Source of the DNA: Sulfurimonas sp.
GTDB taxonomy: Bacteria; Campylobacterota; Campylobacteria; Campylobacterales; Sulfurimonadaceae
NCBI RefSeq assembly: GCF_028694605.1
Contig: NZ_JAQVKP010000002.1
Coordinates: 142,109 to 182,610, forward strand
Direction: 5' to 3'
Length of the DNA: 40,502 bases
Shown: positions 14,758-22,672 of the stretch, piece by piece
Layout of the letters: every line of letters begins with the position of its first letter
Position numbering within the stretch: the stretch's first letter is position 1
Program-made: the position numbers and the translations under genes
The notes under the pieces: model-generated
Databases searched by the model: none
What the model was told of the DNA's origin: nothing
Seen by the model: the letters and a program-made list of their open reading frames with translations, nothing else

Positions 14758-15465
14758 CTATTTGTTCTGTTCACACAAAATAAAATAGTTTTGCTCAAAT
14801 ACAGCAGTGGCAACTATCTTATTTTTAACAATTTGATTGATTTTTTCGATTGTTTTGTCGCTTTTATTGAAGACAAAAAATTTATGTACTTGGTAATTTG
14901 TACCGTCAAATTGACTTAAAAACAAAAAATCATCATGCCTTGCATTTTGAACAATCTCAGTAAAGCTATTGCTCAATTTATTTGCTATTGCCAATTTAAA
15001 AATATTTTTTATATTTTTAGTATATTCGTTTGAGGCTTTTTCAACTTTTTCGATATCTTCTTTTTTTACCGTATTGTCGGTTATGTACACGGTTCTTGTG
15101 TCGATTTTATCTGGAACAAAAACTATTGCATAGGTTTTGTTTTCTGTCAAAAAAAACACTTCGGCTTCTTTGTCTGCATAAACTATTTCCGTTTCTGTCA
15201 CTTTATTGTCAATAGTTTCTGTCTTTTTGGAAGGTATGACTTTTACATATGCTTCATGTCCATTTGATTGTATGTTTAAGTTTTTCTCTTGGCTAAATAT
15301 TTTGCCTGTAATGGCTGCAGGTAAAACAATTCTGTTTACACTGTTTTTGCTAATGCGTATCCTTAGAGTTTCATTTTCATACTTAAATGTATTTGCATCG
15401 GCTTTTGGAGTATCTGCCATCAGAAGAGCAGATGCCATTAAGGATATAAACAATATTTTTTTCAT
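14758..15465 (-). CDS. traK: TraK, secretin-like core component (VirB9 counterpart)
   Basis: A 235-residue periplasmic protein with signal peptide 1-17. The N-terminal domain (FKYENETLRIRISKNSVNRIVLP) and the following beta-rich part (VFFLTENKTYAIVFVP) match TraK, the F-type VirB9/secretin-like protein of the outer-membrane core complex. It sits between traE and traB as in F. The first 24 codons and the leader are almost identical to those of the dsbC-like gene. An ATTATGAATAA box lies 32 nt upstream and opens a mini-ORF MNKSK. Confidence 0.82.
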   Translation of the reverse strand: MKKILFISLMASALLMADTPKADANTFKYENETLRIRISKNSVNRIVLPAAITGKIFSQEKNLNIQSNGHEAYVKVIPSKKTETIDNKVTETEIVYADKEAEVFFLTENKTYAIVFVPDKIDTRTVYITDNTVKKEDIEKVEKASNEYTKNIKNIFKLAIANKLSNSFTEIVQNARHDDFLFLSQFDGTNYQVHKFFVFNKSDKTIEKINQIVKNKIVATAVFEQNYFILCEQNK

Positions 15466-15489
15466 CTCTTGCCTTTTTTCTATTTACTC

Positions 15490-15499
15490 TTATTCATAA
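15490..15499 (-). promoter_or_regulatory. ATTATGAATAA-type box before traK
   Basis: Mini-ORF MNKSK as for the dsbC-like gene; distance 32 nt. The 5' flank is TTTTT instead of AAATT. Confidence 0.6.
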
Positions 15500-15502
15500 A
15501 AA

Positions 15503-16048
15503 TCATTTAATTTCAAAAGTCGAAATATAAAACCTTCCGTTTTGAACTTCAAAATAAATTTTTAAAACCACCTCTTTTTTTTCAACAACTTTATCTCCGA
15601 TTATGTTGTGCTTTGTCCCCTGAACTAGAATATGGTCTTTTTCATATTTGAATGTTTTTGCCCAAAAAGCACTTGTTATCCCATTTTCAACAAGGTATCT
15701 AGTCTGATTTACTAATTCCTGCCTGAGATTTTGATAATAGGAAGGAGCTGCAAGATCAAGGATTAACTCAAACTGTCCTTTTGCGCTATTTGGAGAGACA
15801 TTTAAAAGTGCAGTCGCTACATATTGCCCCATCTGCTTTAAGTATGTTTCACTTACATTTCTTGAAGTTACCCAAAACTCTTCCGTTATATTTGTTGGCA
15901 CAACCACAACTTTTTGCTCAGTGTAAAGCTTATAAATTGTAAAGCTACAAACAGCCAATGCTCCCGCCAAGATTATAGAAACTGCCTTATTAGCAATTTC
16001 TTTTGCAACTAACTTATCGTGCTCATTTTTAAAAAATTTTCTGGTCAT
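15503..16048 (-). CDS. traE: TraE, inner-membrane channel protein (VirB8-like)
   Basis: A 181-residue protein with one N-terminal membrane segment (about 21-42, AVSIILAGALAVCSFTIYKLY) and a periplasmic domain matching TraE: EEFWVTSRNVSETYLKQMGQYVATALLNVSP, read in parts, and a C-terminal V-LKIYFEVQNGRFYISTFE. TraE has the VirB8 fold and belongs to the inner-membrane part of the F-type channel. Length is near that of F TraE (188). It overlaps traL by 4 nt. A 37-nt gap holding an ATTATGAATAA box separates it from traK. Confidence 0.9.
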   Translation of the reverse strand: MTRKFFKNEHDKLVAKEIANKAVSIILAGALAVCSFTIYKLYTEQKVVVVPTNITEEFWVTSRNVSETYLKQMGQYVATALLNVSPNSAKGQFELILDLAAPSYYQNLRQELVNQTRYLVENGITSAFWAKTFKYEKDHILVQGTKHNIIGDKVVEKKEVVLKIYFEVQNGRFYISTFEIK

Positions 16049-16341
16049 TTTACAAACTCTCTTTCATGGCTTTTTGGAAATGTTTTATAATCTGGGCTTG
16101 TGATGCCATACCACCACAGCATCACCCAGTAATAACCTTTCACTTTAGTTTCATTCAGCTCTTTGATAAGAATCATTAAATAAATTGCGACAGCGATAGT
16201 TATTAAAGTAGCCGTAAAACCAAATTGAAACACTTTTGCAATGGCTATACCACCGATAGGTATAGCTATATCATGTAATGTATAATTACCTATCGTAATA
16301 TCCTTATTGGTACTACGATAGATTTTTATATAGTTGCTCAT
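16045..16341 (-). CDS. traL: TraL, inner-membrane pilus assembly protein (VirB3-like)
   Basis: A 98-residue protein with a central double hydrophobic stretch (about 26-60, IPIGGIAIAKVFQFGFTATLITIAVAIY, read in parts) and a C-terminal YYWVMLWWYG segment, matching TraL in size and layout (91 residues in F). TraL is needed for pilus tip formation. The ATG overlaps the stop of the pilin gene by one base (TAATG). It lies in the canonical order traA-traL-traE. Confidence 0.88.
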   Translation of the reverse strand: MSNYIKIYRSTNKDITIGNYTLHDIAIPIGGIAIAKVFQFGFTATLITIAVAIYLMILIKELNETKVKGYYWVMLWWYGITSPDYKTFPKSHEREFVK

Positions 16342-16625
16342 TAGATCATAGCACCAGCAATCGCTTGAGCAATGCTGTCCAATTGCCCAATAATTAGAGC
16401 TAAAGCACCTACCATAACACCTTGAAACGGATGTTCTTTATAGGCTCTAAACACAGCCATAGCCAACATACCTACAACAAGTATCGGCTGCAGATATTGG
16501 TCTGTCAAAATTGCCTGAACTTTCGTCCAAAGCCCACTCATTCCCAGTGTATCCGTTGTTCCAGCAAATGCTGCCCCACAAAAAACCATCACCAATACGG
16601 CAGTAAATATAATCTTTTTATCCAT
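16341..16625 (-). CDS. traA: TraA-like pilin precursor
   Basis: A 94-residue precursor with a long leader (MDKKIIFTAVLVMVFCGAAFAG) and two hydrophobic helices (LQPILVVGMLAMAVF and GVMVGALALIIGQL) around a short basic loop (RAYKEHPFQ), the standard TraA/VirB2 pilin plan. After cleavage near AFAG it forms the pilus fibre; the S26 peptidase encoded downstream may process it. I prefer the ATG at 16625 with GGAG six bases upstream over a GTG at 16637. It starts the traA-L-E unit and follows a 167-nt non-coding gap. Confidence 0.85.
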   Translation of the reverse strand: MDKKIIFTAVLVMVFCGAAFAGTTDTLGMSGLWTKVQAILTDQYLQPILVVGMLAMAVFRAYKEHPFQGVMVGALALIIGQLDSIAQAIAGAMI

Positions 16626-16792
16626 TTTTTTCTCCACTGATATTTTTAAATTTAAAATCCGCTACAACAGCAACATTTGTTAAAAGTGTGTTTTTAACCA
16701 GTATCAATTTTTTTCATGGTTCAACCTTTTTCTCTGTTTCCCCTTATTCATAAATAAGTTGAAAAAAAAGGTTTTTAAGAATGTGAGTGTTT
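16626..16792 (-). promoter_or_regulatory. pilin upstream region
   Basis: A non-coding gap between the thioredoxin-like gene and the pilin gene. It contains an ATTATGAATAA-type box (16744-16753), 126 nt from the pilin start, which is much farther than elsewhere. Imperfect inverted arms AACCTTTTTC/GAAAAAAAAGGTT flank the box (about 16723-16776) and could form a hairpin. This is a likely site for a pilin-specific promoter or mRNA processing, since pilin must be made in excess. Confidence 0.45.
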
Positions 16793-17206
16793 TTATATTT
16801 CCAAAATCTTTATCAAATAATTAACAAATTCATTGATATCTTCTGGCTCGCCTACCATTGGAGCGATAACAAACTTTTTATTTTGAGTCATAACGAAAGT
16901 AGTGGGGGTAGATGTAACCTTGAACATCTGAAGCATCTGAATATCATCTTCAACTAAAGCAAATATATATTTTGAGCTTAAGTGCTGTTTGGTTTTAGCA
17001 TCCAAAGATACAAGTTTATTTTTGAAAGTTACACAGTGGCTGCAACTGCTAGAAGAAAAAATCAATATAATTTTTCTTGTGTCTTTTGGATTTGAATAAT
17101 TTAAAACCTCTTTGATATCATAGAAGTAGATGCCGTTTAAATTAAGCACCGGAGTACTCGCAAACAAATTTGAAATGAGAATAATCGTTAAAACTATCTT
17201 TTTCAT
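16793..17206 (-). CDS. trbB: TrbB-like thioredoxin-fold protein
   Basis: A 137-residue periplasmic protein: signal peptide 1-17 (ending LFAS), thioredoxin fold with active site CSHC (about 55-58) and cis-proline TSTPT. The size and location next to trbC fit TrbB, the disulfide oxidoreductase or isomerase of F-type systems. The CSHC dipeptide differs from DsbC's CPFC, so the two enzymes here may have different redox roles. It overlaps trbC by 4 nt. A DsbD-fed reductase role is equally possible. Confidence 0.75.
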   Translation of the reverse strand: MKKIVLTIILISNLFASTPVLNLNGIYFYDIKEVLNYSNPKDTRKIILIFSSSSCSHCVTFKNKLVSLDAKTKQHLSSKYIFALVEDDIQMLQMFKVTSTPTTFVMTQNKKFVIAPMVGEPEDINEFVNYLIKILEI

Positions 17207-18069
17207 TTTGTTTCCAATTTTTTTAGAATATTTTGTAAAAAAGAGTTTTGTTTCTTTTCATTCATTTTTTTAATGACATAGCCAATAGGCATATCACCGT
17301 AAAAAATATATGTATCAGCATCTGCTTTATCAGCGTTTTCAGATTGTACCTCTTGCGATTTCATCTCAAAAAAATCTTTTTGTGTATATAAAATTGCTGG
17401 TACTTGCTTTATATTGAAATGTTCAGATAATCTTGGATCTATTACGATTTTTGCATTGGCGTATTTTTCTCCTATAAGTTCTTTAATCCATTGTAAAGTA
17501 GGCTTTATCTTTTGCATACCGCCTATAGCACCTTGCATTACAAAAACTACATTATCTTGAATATATTTTGTACTCTCAAGATAGTTTTCAATCGTCTCTT
17601 TAGGCAGTGATGAACTTATAAAAATATAGATTGTCTCTTTTGAATTAAAGTAAAAATTTTGCTCACCTTTTTCCTGTTGAGATTTTACATATTGCTCTGC
17701 TATTACCGTTTGTTCGCCCCAACCTAATTTTTTGTCATAAAGCAGATTGTCTTTTGCCTCACGAAACTGTTTTTTAAACTTATCGGAATGAATAACTTCA
17801 GCATCTGATTTAGCTGTATTTTCAGCATTTTCATCTGCAAGCCTATTTTCAAAAATGTTTTTTGCATCTGCTCTGATAGAATCAGAAATATTTATATCTT
17901 TAAATAATTTTAATGCACTCACATCTGCGCTATTGTTGATATTGCTCTCTTTTTTTACTTTTTCAATACCTGTACTATATTTATCTAAAAATATTTTTGA
18001 TTCATTTATATCAGCTTCTGCTTGTAAGTCCATAAAAGCAATAGCAGACAATAAGATTAGTTTTTGCAT
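17203..18069 (-). CDS. trbC: TrbC, F-type pilus assembly protein
   Basis: A 288-residue periplasmic protein. I choose the ATG at 18069 (MQKLILLSAIAFMDLQAEA, a signal peptide) with AAGGAG just upstream, rather than an in-frame ATG 54 nt earlier. The C-terminal half is the F-type TrbC domain, a thioredoxin-like fold without cysteines: IYIFISSSLPKETI, VFVMQGAIGGMQKI, and KIVIDPRLSEHFNIKQVPAILY. TrbC works with TraW and TraU in pilus assembly. It is longer than F TrbC (212) because of a charged N-terminal region. Confidence 0.88.
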   Translation of the reverse strand: MQKLILLSAIAFMDLQAEADINESKIFLDKYSTGIEKVKKESNINNSADVSALKLFKDINISDSIRADAKNIFENRLADENAENTAKSDAEVIHSDKFKKQFREAKDNLLYDKKLGWGEQTVIAEQYVKSQQEKGEQNFYFNSKETIYIFISSSLPKETIENYLESTKYIQDNVVFVMQGAIGGMQKIKPTLQWIKELIGEKYANAKIVIDPRLSEHFNIKQVPAILYTQKDFFEMKSQEVQSENADKADADTYIFYGDMPIGYVIKKMNEKKQNSFLQNILKKLETK

Positions 18070-18079
18070 AATTTTCTCC

Positions 18080-19039
18080 TTATAAAACACAACAATCCCT
18101 TTTTTTAAATAGCATAAATCCAAAGTTATCTCCGATAAATGGTGGATTGTGCCCTGGTGTCCAAATTAGTCCTGATGTCCCAATCGTTGTTGCATAAGAC
18201 GGTATTGGAGAAACTAGCTGCAAGCGATATGCTGATTTTCTCCAGATAGGAGCTGGATAGTAACCGCATAATCCTGCTTGCCCCCAACTACCCCATAGTA
18301 TCAATTGCCTGTGTAGCTTATAGATCATTGAAGATGCTACACTTGCAGCATCTTCCACCATATTTTTTGTATTTGTCCATCCTGTTAGAGGATAAGCATT
18401 ACCCCAAGTTCCCTTGCACCAAAAGAGAGGGTCTATCGGATTAAAAAGAGTAGCAGCAGCAGAGTCGGCTACACAAGCTAAGTTGGCAATTGGATTCCCA
18501 AACAACAAAGCTTCAGGTGTCATAAAAGCACTAAGAGTATCGCTATTCCAAAGAGGATCTACTTCTGTAACATATGCATAGTCAGCCCCAGTACTTTGAA
18601 GGCATACAAAATCTGTTAATAACTCAAGTAAGGAAAAAATAGGAAATATTAAATAATGCGCCTGATAGAAAGTTTTTTGTCTATCTTGCCCATCTCCATA
18701 TGTACCGCCTCCTATTCTTCCTACACCTGCTCCAAAACCAAAAGTAGGAAAGCACCACGAATCAGAAACGACTTCAATTATTCGAGACGGTTCAAAATAG
18801 GATATAGGTATACCTATTCTTGGAAATGGATCCGTACACACACAAATAGGGCTGCCTACGTGGCTTGAACTATCTGGCATTCTTCCAGGAACAATAGTTG
18901 CCCCAGCAATTCTAAGAGGAAACATTGCGCTATAGTCAATCTTACCTATCAAATCAAGAGTTAATGCCCCCGTTGGCGCACAAACAGCAAAAGCATTTAC
19001 AACAAACACAAAATAAATTATTGACAATTTTTTAAACAT
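18080..19039 (-). CDS. traU: TraU, F-type DNA-transfer protein
   Basis: A 319-residue periplasmic protein with signal peptide (MFKKLSIIYFVFVVNAFA). TraU features are clear: IDYSAMFPLRIAGA near 34, the cysteine pair ICVCTDPFPRIGIPISYFEPSR, and the later WGSWGQAGLCGYYPAPIWRKSAYRLQ, read in parts. TraU is needed mainly for DNA transfer rather than pilus formation, and is rich in structural cysteines. The ATG lies 22 nt inside the end of traW. Length agrees with F TraU (330). Confidence 0.93.
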   Translation of the reverse strand: MFKKLSIIYFVFVVNAFAVCAPTGALTLDLIGKIDYSAMFPLRIAGATIVPGRMPDSSSHVGSPICVCTDPFPRIGIPISYFEPSRIIEVVSDSWCFPTFGFGAGVGRIGGGTYGDGQDRQKTFYQAHYLIFPIFSLLELLTDFVCLQSTGADYAYVTEVDPLWNSDTLSAFMTPEALLFGNPIANLACVADSAAATLFNPIDPLFWCKGTWGNAYPLTGWTNTKNMVEDAASVASSMIYKLHRQLILWGSWGQAGLCGYYPAPIWRKSAYRLQLVSPIPSYATTIGTSGLIWTPGHNPPFIGDNFGFMLFKKRDCCVL

Positions 19040-19635
19040 ATTTCACTCACTTTGATTTTATTTTTAATTTGTTTTACAATCGATGGGGTTTTTTGGATTT
19101 GAAATTTGTCGGCAACCTCTTTAGTAAGATAGTAAGCAGGTTTTTTAAACTCTTCCGTAATCTCAAATGCATTGCCGCCCGCCAATAAAACCATATATTT
19201 TGCACTATCAAGATAGCTGTTCTTTTTTGCCCACTCAAGCTCTATTTTATTACTTGCATCGATAATTACAATTTCTTGCTGCATGTGTACATAATCAGCA
19301 GGATTAAATTTAAACCCTTTTGCATACATAATCCGCCCCGTAGCATCTTTAATATCTTCAGGCACCGTGTAAGTCATATCTGGGTAAAAAACTTTATTTT
19401 TTGTAGCTGCCGTAAGTTTTCTTTGCTCAGGCTTCCAATCTCTAGCTTTACTCTTTTGTTCAAGTTGTTTTTTTGCTATTTTTGCCTCTATGTTTTTCTC
19501 ATTCTTTTTAATATGTTCTTGAATATCTGCTATTGCATTTTTTTCCGCAAAATCATAAGTTTTTCCCTCTTGAAAAGTAAAAGTTTCACTAAAAAGAAGT
19601 TGTGAAATTAGGCATAAAATTACAAACGGTTTCAT
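19018..19635 (-). CDS. traW: TraW, F-type pilus assembly protein
   Basis: A 205-residue periplasmic protein. The start at 19635 (MKPFVILCLISQLLFS signal peptide) has GGGAG upstream; a longer in-frame start adds only five residues. The TraW domain is visible: VFYPDMTYTVPEDIKDATGRIMYAKGFKFNP, read in parts, then EIVIIDASNKIELEWA and a C-terminal VADKFQIQKTPSIVKQ. TraW associates with TrbC. The cytoplasmic replication-partition genes parA and parB directly precede it on the same strand, which is unusual for a tra operon. Confidence 0.88.
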   Translation of the reverse strand: MKPFVILCLISQLLFSETFTFQEGKTYDFAEKNAIADIQEHIKKNEKNIEAKIAKKQLEQKSKARDWKPEQRKLTAATKNKVFYPDMTYTVPEDIKDATGRIMYAKGFKFNPADYVHMQQEIVIIDASNKIELEWAKKNSYLDSAKYMVLLAGGNAFEITEEFKKPAYYLTKEVADKFQIQKTPSIVKQIKNKIKVSEICLKNCQ

Positions 19636-19704
19636 GAATTTTCTCCCCATTTTCTTTTTTTAAAGGCATTTAACAGGCATGCTATAAGATTTTTCAGCAT
19701 GTTC

Positions 19705-20958
19705 TTATATCTCCTCTATTGTAATTTTGTAGTTTTTATTATCATCCAAACCGTAAACATGCAATGGATGGGGTGTCGAGAAAATAAGCCCATTTCTAAA
19801 CCCATCTTTCCATTCTGGAAAGTTTATCCCTCTTGATGATGTTACAAAACATTTTTTATCTTTCTCTTCTTTCCCGTGGGAAATTTCTTCCTTGTTTTTT
19901 CTTAGAGTTCTTGCTTCAAAGATATAATTTTTATCTTTTGCATATTCTGAATAATGCTCTCTTCCTAGCTCTAACGCCTCGTCTTCATTATAAGCTCTTA
20001 CTCTGTGTCCACCACCGCCATGAGAAGTTTTTTTATTCTGATAGCTTATAATGTATATTTCTTTTTTATTTAGCTCTTTAATCTCGTCTTTGAAATCTTT
20101 TAAAAGTTCAAAAAGAGTAACCTCATAAGAGTTATCAAGATATGTTCCGTCCATTCCGCCGCCTACTACACGATTGCCGTCTAGTTCTGCACCAGAGGAG
20201 ATAGCCTTCTTAAGCTCTGAAATTATCTCATCGATATTTGTGATTGTTTTGTACTCTACGACAGGATGTTTATATTTTTTATTTTTAGAGGTCTTTTTGG
20301 TATCTTTTTTGATATTGTCTGCTTTAAAAATCTTAATATCATCCCTCGTTATCTCACCAGCTATATATTTTTCATATACCTCTCTTTGGGTATCTTTATT
20401 TTTTACTCTGCTTATCTCTTCAAGTACCGACAAAGAAATGTCATTTTTATTTTCTTCTATCTCATTCAAGATTGAACTATCAAGCTTTAGAGAGCTAAAA
20501 ACTTTTGAAATATAACTGGAACTCTTACCTATAGCAACCGCCAAATCTTGTTTTTGTGCATACTTACCACTTGCCCATAATTGCCCTATAAACTTCGCTT
20601 TTTCAAAATCACTCAGGTCTTCCCTTTGAATATTTTCAATGAGAGATAGTTCTTGCACTTTCACATCATCTGCTTGCAGCACATGTGCTTTTATGCTTTT
20701 TAACTCTAAGTATTGACAAGCTCTATATCTGCGCTCCCCACTTACTACCATATAGCCGTCCTCTTTTTTAACTACTGCTATGGGTTGAATAAGCCCTTGC
20801 GCTTGTATGCTCTGCGCCAACTCTTCTATGTTTTGAAAATTTTTACGAGGTTGATTTGGATTTGGAAAAATTTTTGTCAGTTCCAGCTCCATAAAAGCAC
20901 TTACACCTGTAGTGCGTGTTTTACCGGAAGTCGCTTTATTGATTTTATCTAAGTTCAT
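19705..20958 (-). CDS. parB: ParB-family CTPase/DNA-binding protein with C-terminal extension
   Basis: A 417-residue protein. The N-terminal domain has the ParB CTP-binding motifs GERRYRA (74-80) and ENIQRE (108-113); a helix-turn-helix region follows (AVAIGKSSSYISKVFSSLKL near 140-160). About 170 further residues are not typical of ParB and include a glycine/histidine-rich GGGGHRVRAY segment. ParB binds parS and loads as a clamp; with ParA it segregates DNA. It overlaps parA by 14 nt. A TTTCCCRCGGGAAA palindrome lies within its own gene (19870-19883), and four more lie elsewhere in the element. Confidence 0.88.
   Translation of the reverse strand: MNLDKINKATSGKTRTTGVSAFMELELTKIFPNPNQPRKNFQNIEELAQSIQAQGLIQPIAVVKKEDGYMVVSGERRYRACQYLELKSIKAHVLQADDVKVQELSLIENIQREDLSDFEKAKFIGQLWASGKYAQKQDLAVAIGKSSSYISKVFSSLKLDSSILNEIEENKNDISLSVLEEISRVKNKDTQREVYEKYIAGEITRDDIKIFKADNIKKDTKKTSKNKKYKHPVVEYKTITNIDEIISELKKAISSGAELDGNRVVGGGMDGTYLDNSYEVTLFELLKDFKDEIKELNKKEIYIISYQNKKTSHGGGGHRVRAYNEDEALELGREHYSEYAKDKNYIFEARTLRKNKEEISHGKEEKDKKCFVTSSRGINFPEWKDGFRNGLIFSTPHPLHVYGLDDNKNYKITIEEI
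19870..19883. promoter_or_regulatory. TTTCCCGTGGGAAA palindrome 2 (parS-like candidate)
   Basis: Within parB codons (reads EISHGKE). Its centre GT is the reverse complement of AC in copies 4 and 5. Confidence 0.6.
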
Positions 20959-21541
20959 CTCTTACTCCTAAAATCTCTTGTTTCGCTAGAAGATGATCTG
21001 CTACTTTAAAAATATGACTTCCATCTCCCATCGTAGTTTTAAAAACTTTGCGTGAACGAACTACAGTGTTAAGTAGTTTCATTTTATTTTTACTAACTGC
21101 TTCTTTGATAATGTCAAAGTTTTTTGTAAGGGGATGGATGTTATTTAAGACAACATGTATTTCAGCATCTACTTTCAGCTCTTTTAAAATCCCTTCAAAT
21201 GTTCTAAATCCTAGAACCTCGGTAATACTTTCGCTGATAGGAATAACTATTCTGTCAGAATGTTCTATCGCTGCACGGTTGATATCGCTATCAAAACCAC
21301 CGACATCAACGATGCAAATTTCATCTGGAGCAACAGCATCTAGTTCATTTATAAGCTCATCTACACTAAGCGGCTGTAAAACATTAAGCGTATCCCCACT
21401 TATAATATTTACAAAATAGAGAGTTTGTTGAAAATCAAGGTCTATAATCTTAACTTCTTTATTTTTAAAGCTATGTGCCAAATGCCATGCAAGGGTACTT
21501 TTACCTACTCCACCTTTCGTATGCGCTATTGTTATTATCAT
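20945..21541 (-). CDS. parA: ParA-family partition ATPase
   Basis: A 198-residue single-domain ParA: deviant Walker A KGGVGKST (9-16), Walker A' DLDFQQ (35-40), and Walker B IVDVGGFD (79-86). It lacks an N-terminal DNA-binding domain, like small plasmid type Ib ParAs. It is coupled to parB by overlap and follows the membrane-associated gene at 21538 by a 4-nt overlap. In a conjugative element ParA could stabilise the excised circle or position the transfer complex, because it is translated with tra genes. Confidence 0.9.
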   Translation of the reverse strand: MIITIAHTKGGVGKSTLAWHLAHSFKNKEVKIIDLDFQQTLYFVNIISGDTLNVLQPLSVDELINELDAVAPDEICIVDVGGFDSDINRAAIEHSDRIVIPISESITEVLGFRTFEGILKELKVDAEIHVVLNNIHPLTKNFDIIKEAVSKNKMKLLNTVVRSRKVFKTTMGDGSHIFKVADHLLAKQEILGVRDELR

Positions 21542-22332
21542 TTTTTCTTCTCCTCTTTAAATATCTCTTTGCTATATTCATAAACTTTATTCATAATTTT
21601 GTCTTGAGTGCTAAGTCCTATTGCAACTCTTTTCCAAGCTTGTTTCCCATCAAAATCTATCATCAGCCAGATATCAGGCAACCGTTCATCACTTATTTTC
21701 AACCTCGCAAAAAGCTCATCCGCTTTTTTATTATTAATGTCAATTTTGAGTTGTTTTATCTCCGAATAGTCATAACTTATAAAATTCATTACATCATCTT
21801 GCTTTGATGTAGCTTCTTTTTTGTTGCTATCATAAAACATAACGACAGTCATATATTTGGAAAATTTTGAGAAAAAGGTTTTCTTCTCAGTTTTAGAGGC
21901 TTCACCCATAGCACTCTTTGCAAAAGAGGTCTTAGCAATATTTACGCTTATGTCAAGCTCTGGATTTTCCAACATCACTTCTCCCCAAGTTTTTGTCAAT
22001 GCATCCGCTTTTTGCTGCACAAAGTTTTGAAGTATGATAAATTTTCGGACATTATCTTTAGTGGGGTTCATAGTAGATATCTCTTTTGCCTCAGTGATTA
22101 GTGCCTCAAACTCTTTTGCACTAAGCTCTTCAAGATCCTCTGGTATCTCTACTATTTTTTTAGGTTTTTTTCCCGCGGGAAATTTTGCAGTATCTTTTTT
22201 GGTATTGTTGTCTTCTAATTTTTCAGTTAAATTTGCATCCTTATATGCAAACCATCCCTCTAAATTATTTTTGTAAAAATTTGCGAAAGCCATACTGGAA
22301 CACAATAGCGACATTATGATTACTTTAGTCAT
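21538..22332 (-). CDS. exported protein upstream of parA, unrecognised
   Basis: A 264-residue protein. The start at 22332 (MTKVIIMSLLCSSMAFANF, a signal peptide) overlaps the end of the preceding gene by 8 nt; the longer frame upstream would only read that gene's codons out of frame. The mature part is hydrophilic and mixed helical (DLEELSAKEFEALITEAKE; KTKTWGEVMLENPELD-like region), without cysteine or known motif. It holds one TTTCCCRCGGGAAA palindrome (22169-22182, encoding KFPAGKK) and ends KIMNKVYEYSKE, encoded by an ATTATGAATAA copy. It is probably an envelope component of the transfer system. Confidence 0.6.
   Translation of the reverse strand: MTKVIIMSLLCSSMAFANFYKNNLEGWFAYKDANLTEKLEDNNTKKDTAKFPAGKKPKKIVEIPEDLEELSAKEFEALITEAKEISTMNPTKDNVRKFIILQNFVQQKADALTKTWGEVMLENPELDISVNIAKTSFAKSAMGEASKTEKKTFFSKFSKYMTVVMFYDSNKKEATSKQDDVMNFISYDYSEIKQLKIDINNKKADELFARLKISDERLPDIWLMIDFDGKQAWKRVAIGLSTQDKIMNKVYEYSKEIFKEEKKK
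21587..21596 (-). promoter_or_regulatory. ATTATGAATAA copy inside the gene before parA
   Basis: In frame as KIMNKVYEY, 53 nt before the parA start. A related TATATTCATAAA lies 12 bp nearer to parA. Confidence 0.4.
22169..22182. promoter_or_regulatory. TTTCCCGCGGGAAA palindrome 3 (parS-like candidate)
   Basis: Within the exported-protein gene upstream of parA (reads KFPAGKK). It uses a different reading phase from copies 1 and 2, so protein constraint does not explain it. Confidence 0.6.
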
Positions 22333-22615
22333 TGAACCCACCACAAGTATCACTGCCAAAGCTGTTGCCAAAAGTATCAATACCACCCATGCCACCCATC
22401 ATAAGCCCGCCGCTTACAGGATTGATTAAACTATCGTTTGTATCATCATTATTGATTTTTTTAGTTGTTGTAGAGGTATTGTCAATTTCTACAGATGAAA
22501 GTTCACTATCATCTATATCTTTCTTTTTAAATATCTTGTTTGAAATATAAGACAAGCCCAGCATAAGTGAAGTCCAGCCTATTACCACGCCTATTATAAA
22601 TAATATATCTTCCAT
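22325..22615 (-). CDS. small membrane protein, 96 aa
   Basis: One N-terminal membrane helix (DILFIIGVVIGWTSLMLGLSYI), a short basic stretch (KIFKKKD), an Asp/Ser/Thr-rich part, and a glycine/methionine-rich end (GGLMMGGMGG). GGAG lies five bases before the ATG and an ATTATGAATAA box 35 nt upstream. I do not recognise it. Its position after traG suggests a small inner-membrane helper; entry exclusion is one possibility, because F-type exclusion genes (traS) lie beside traG, but no similarity is visible. Confidence 0.6.
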   Translation of the reverse strand: MEDILFIIGVVIGWTSLMLGLSYISNKIFKKKDIDDSELSSVEIDNTSTTTKKINNDDTNDSLINPVSGGLMMGGMGGIDTFGNSFGSDTCGGFND

Positions 22616-22642
22616 TTTTTCTCCAAAATCTGAATTTATCTC

Positions 22643-22652
22643 TTATTCATAA
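22643..22652 (-). promoter_or_regulatory. ATTATGAATAA box before the 96-aa membrane protein
   Basis: Mini-ORF MNKR, then TTTTGGAG ribosome binding site; distance 35 nt. Confidence 0.6.
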
Positions 22653-22672
22653 TTTTGGAGATTTTTTAAAAG

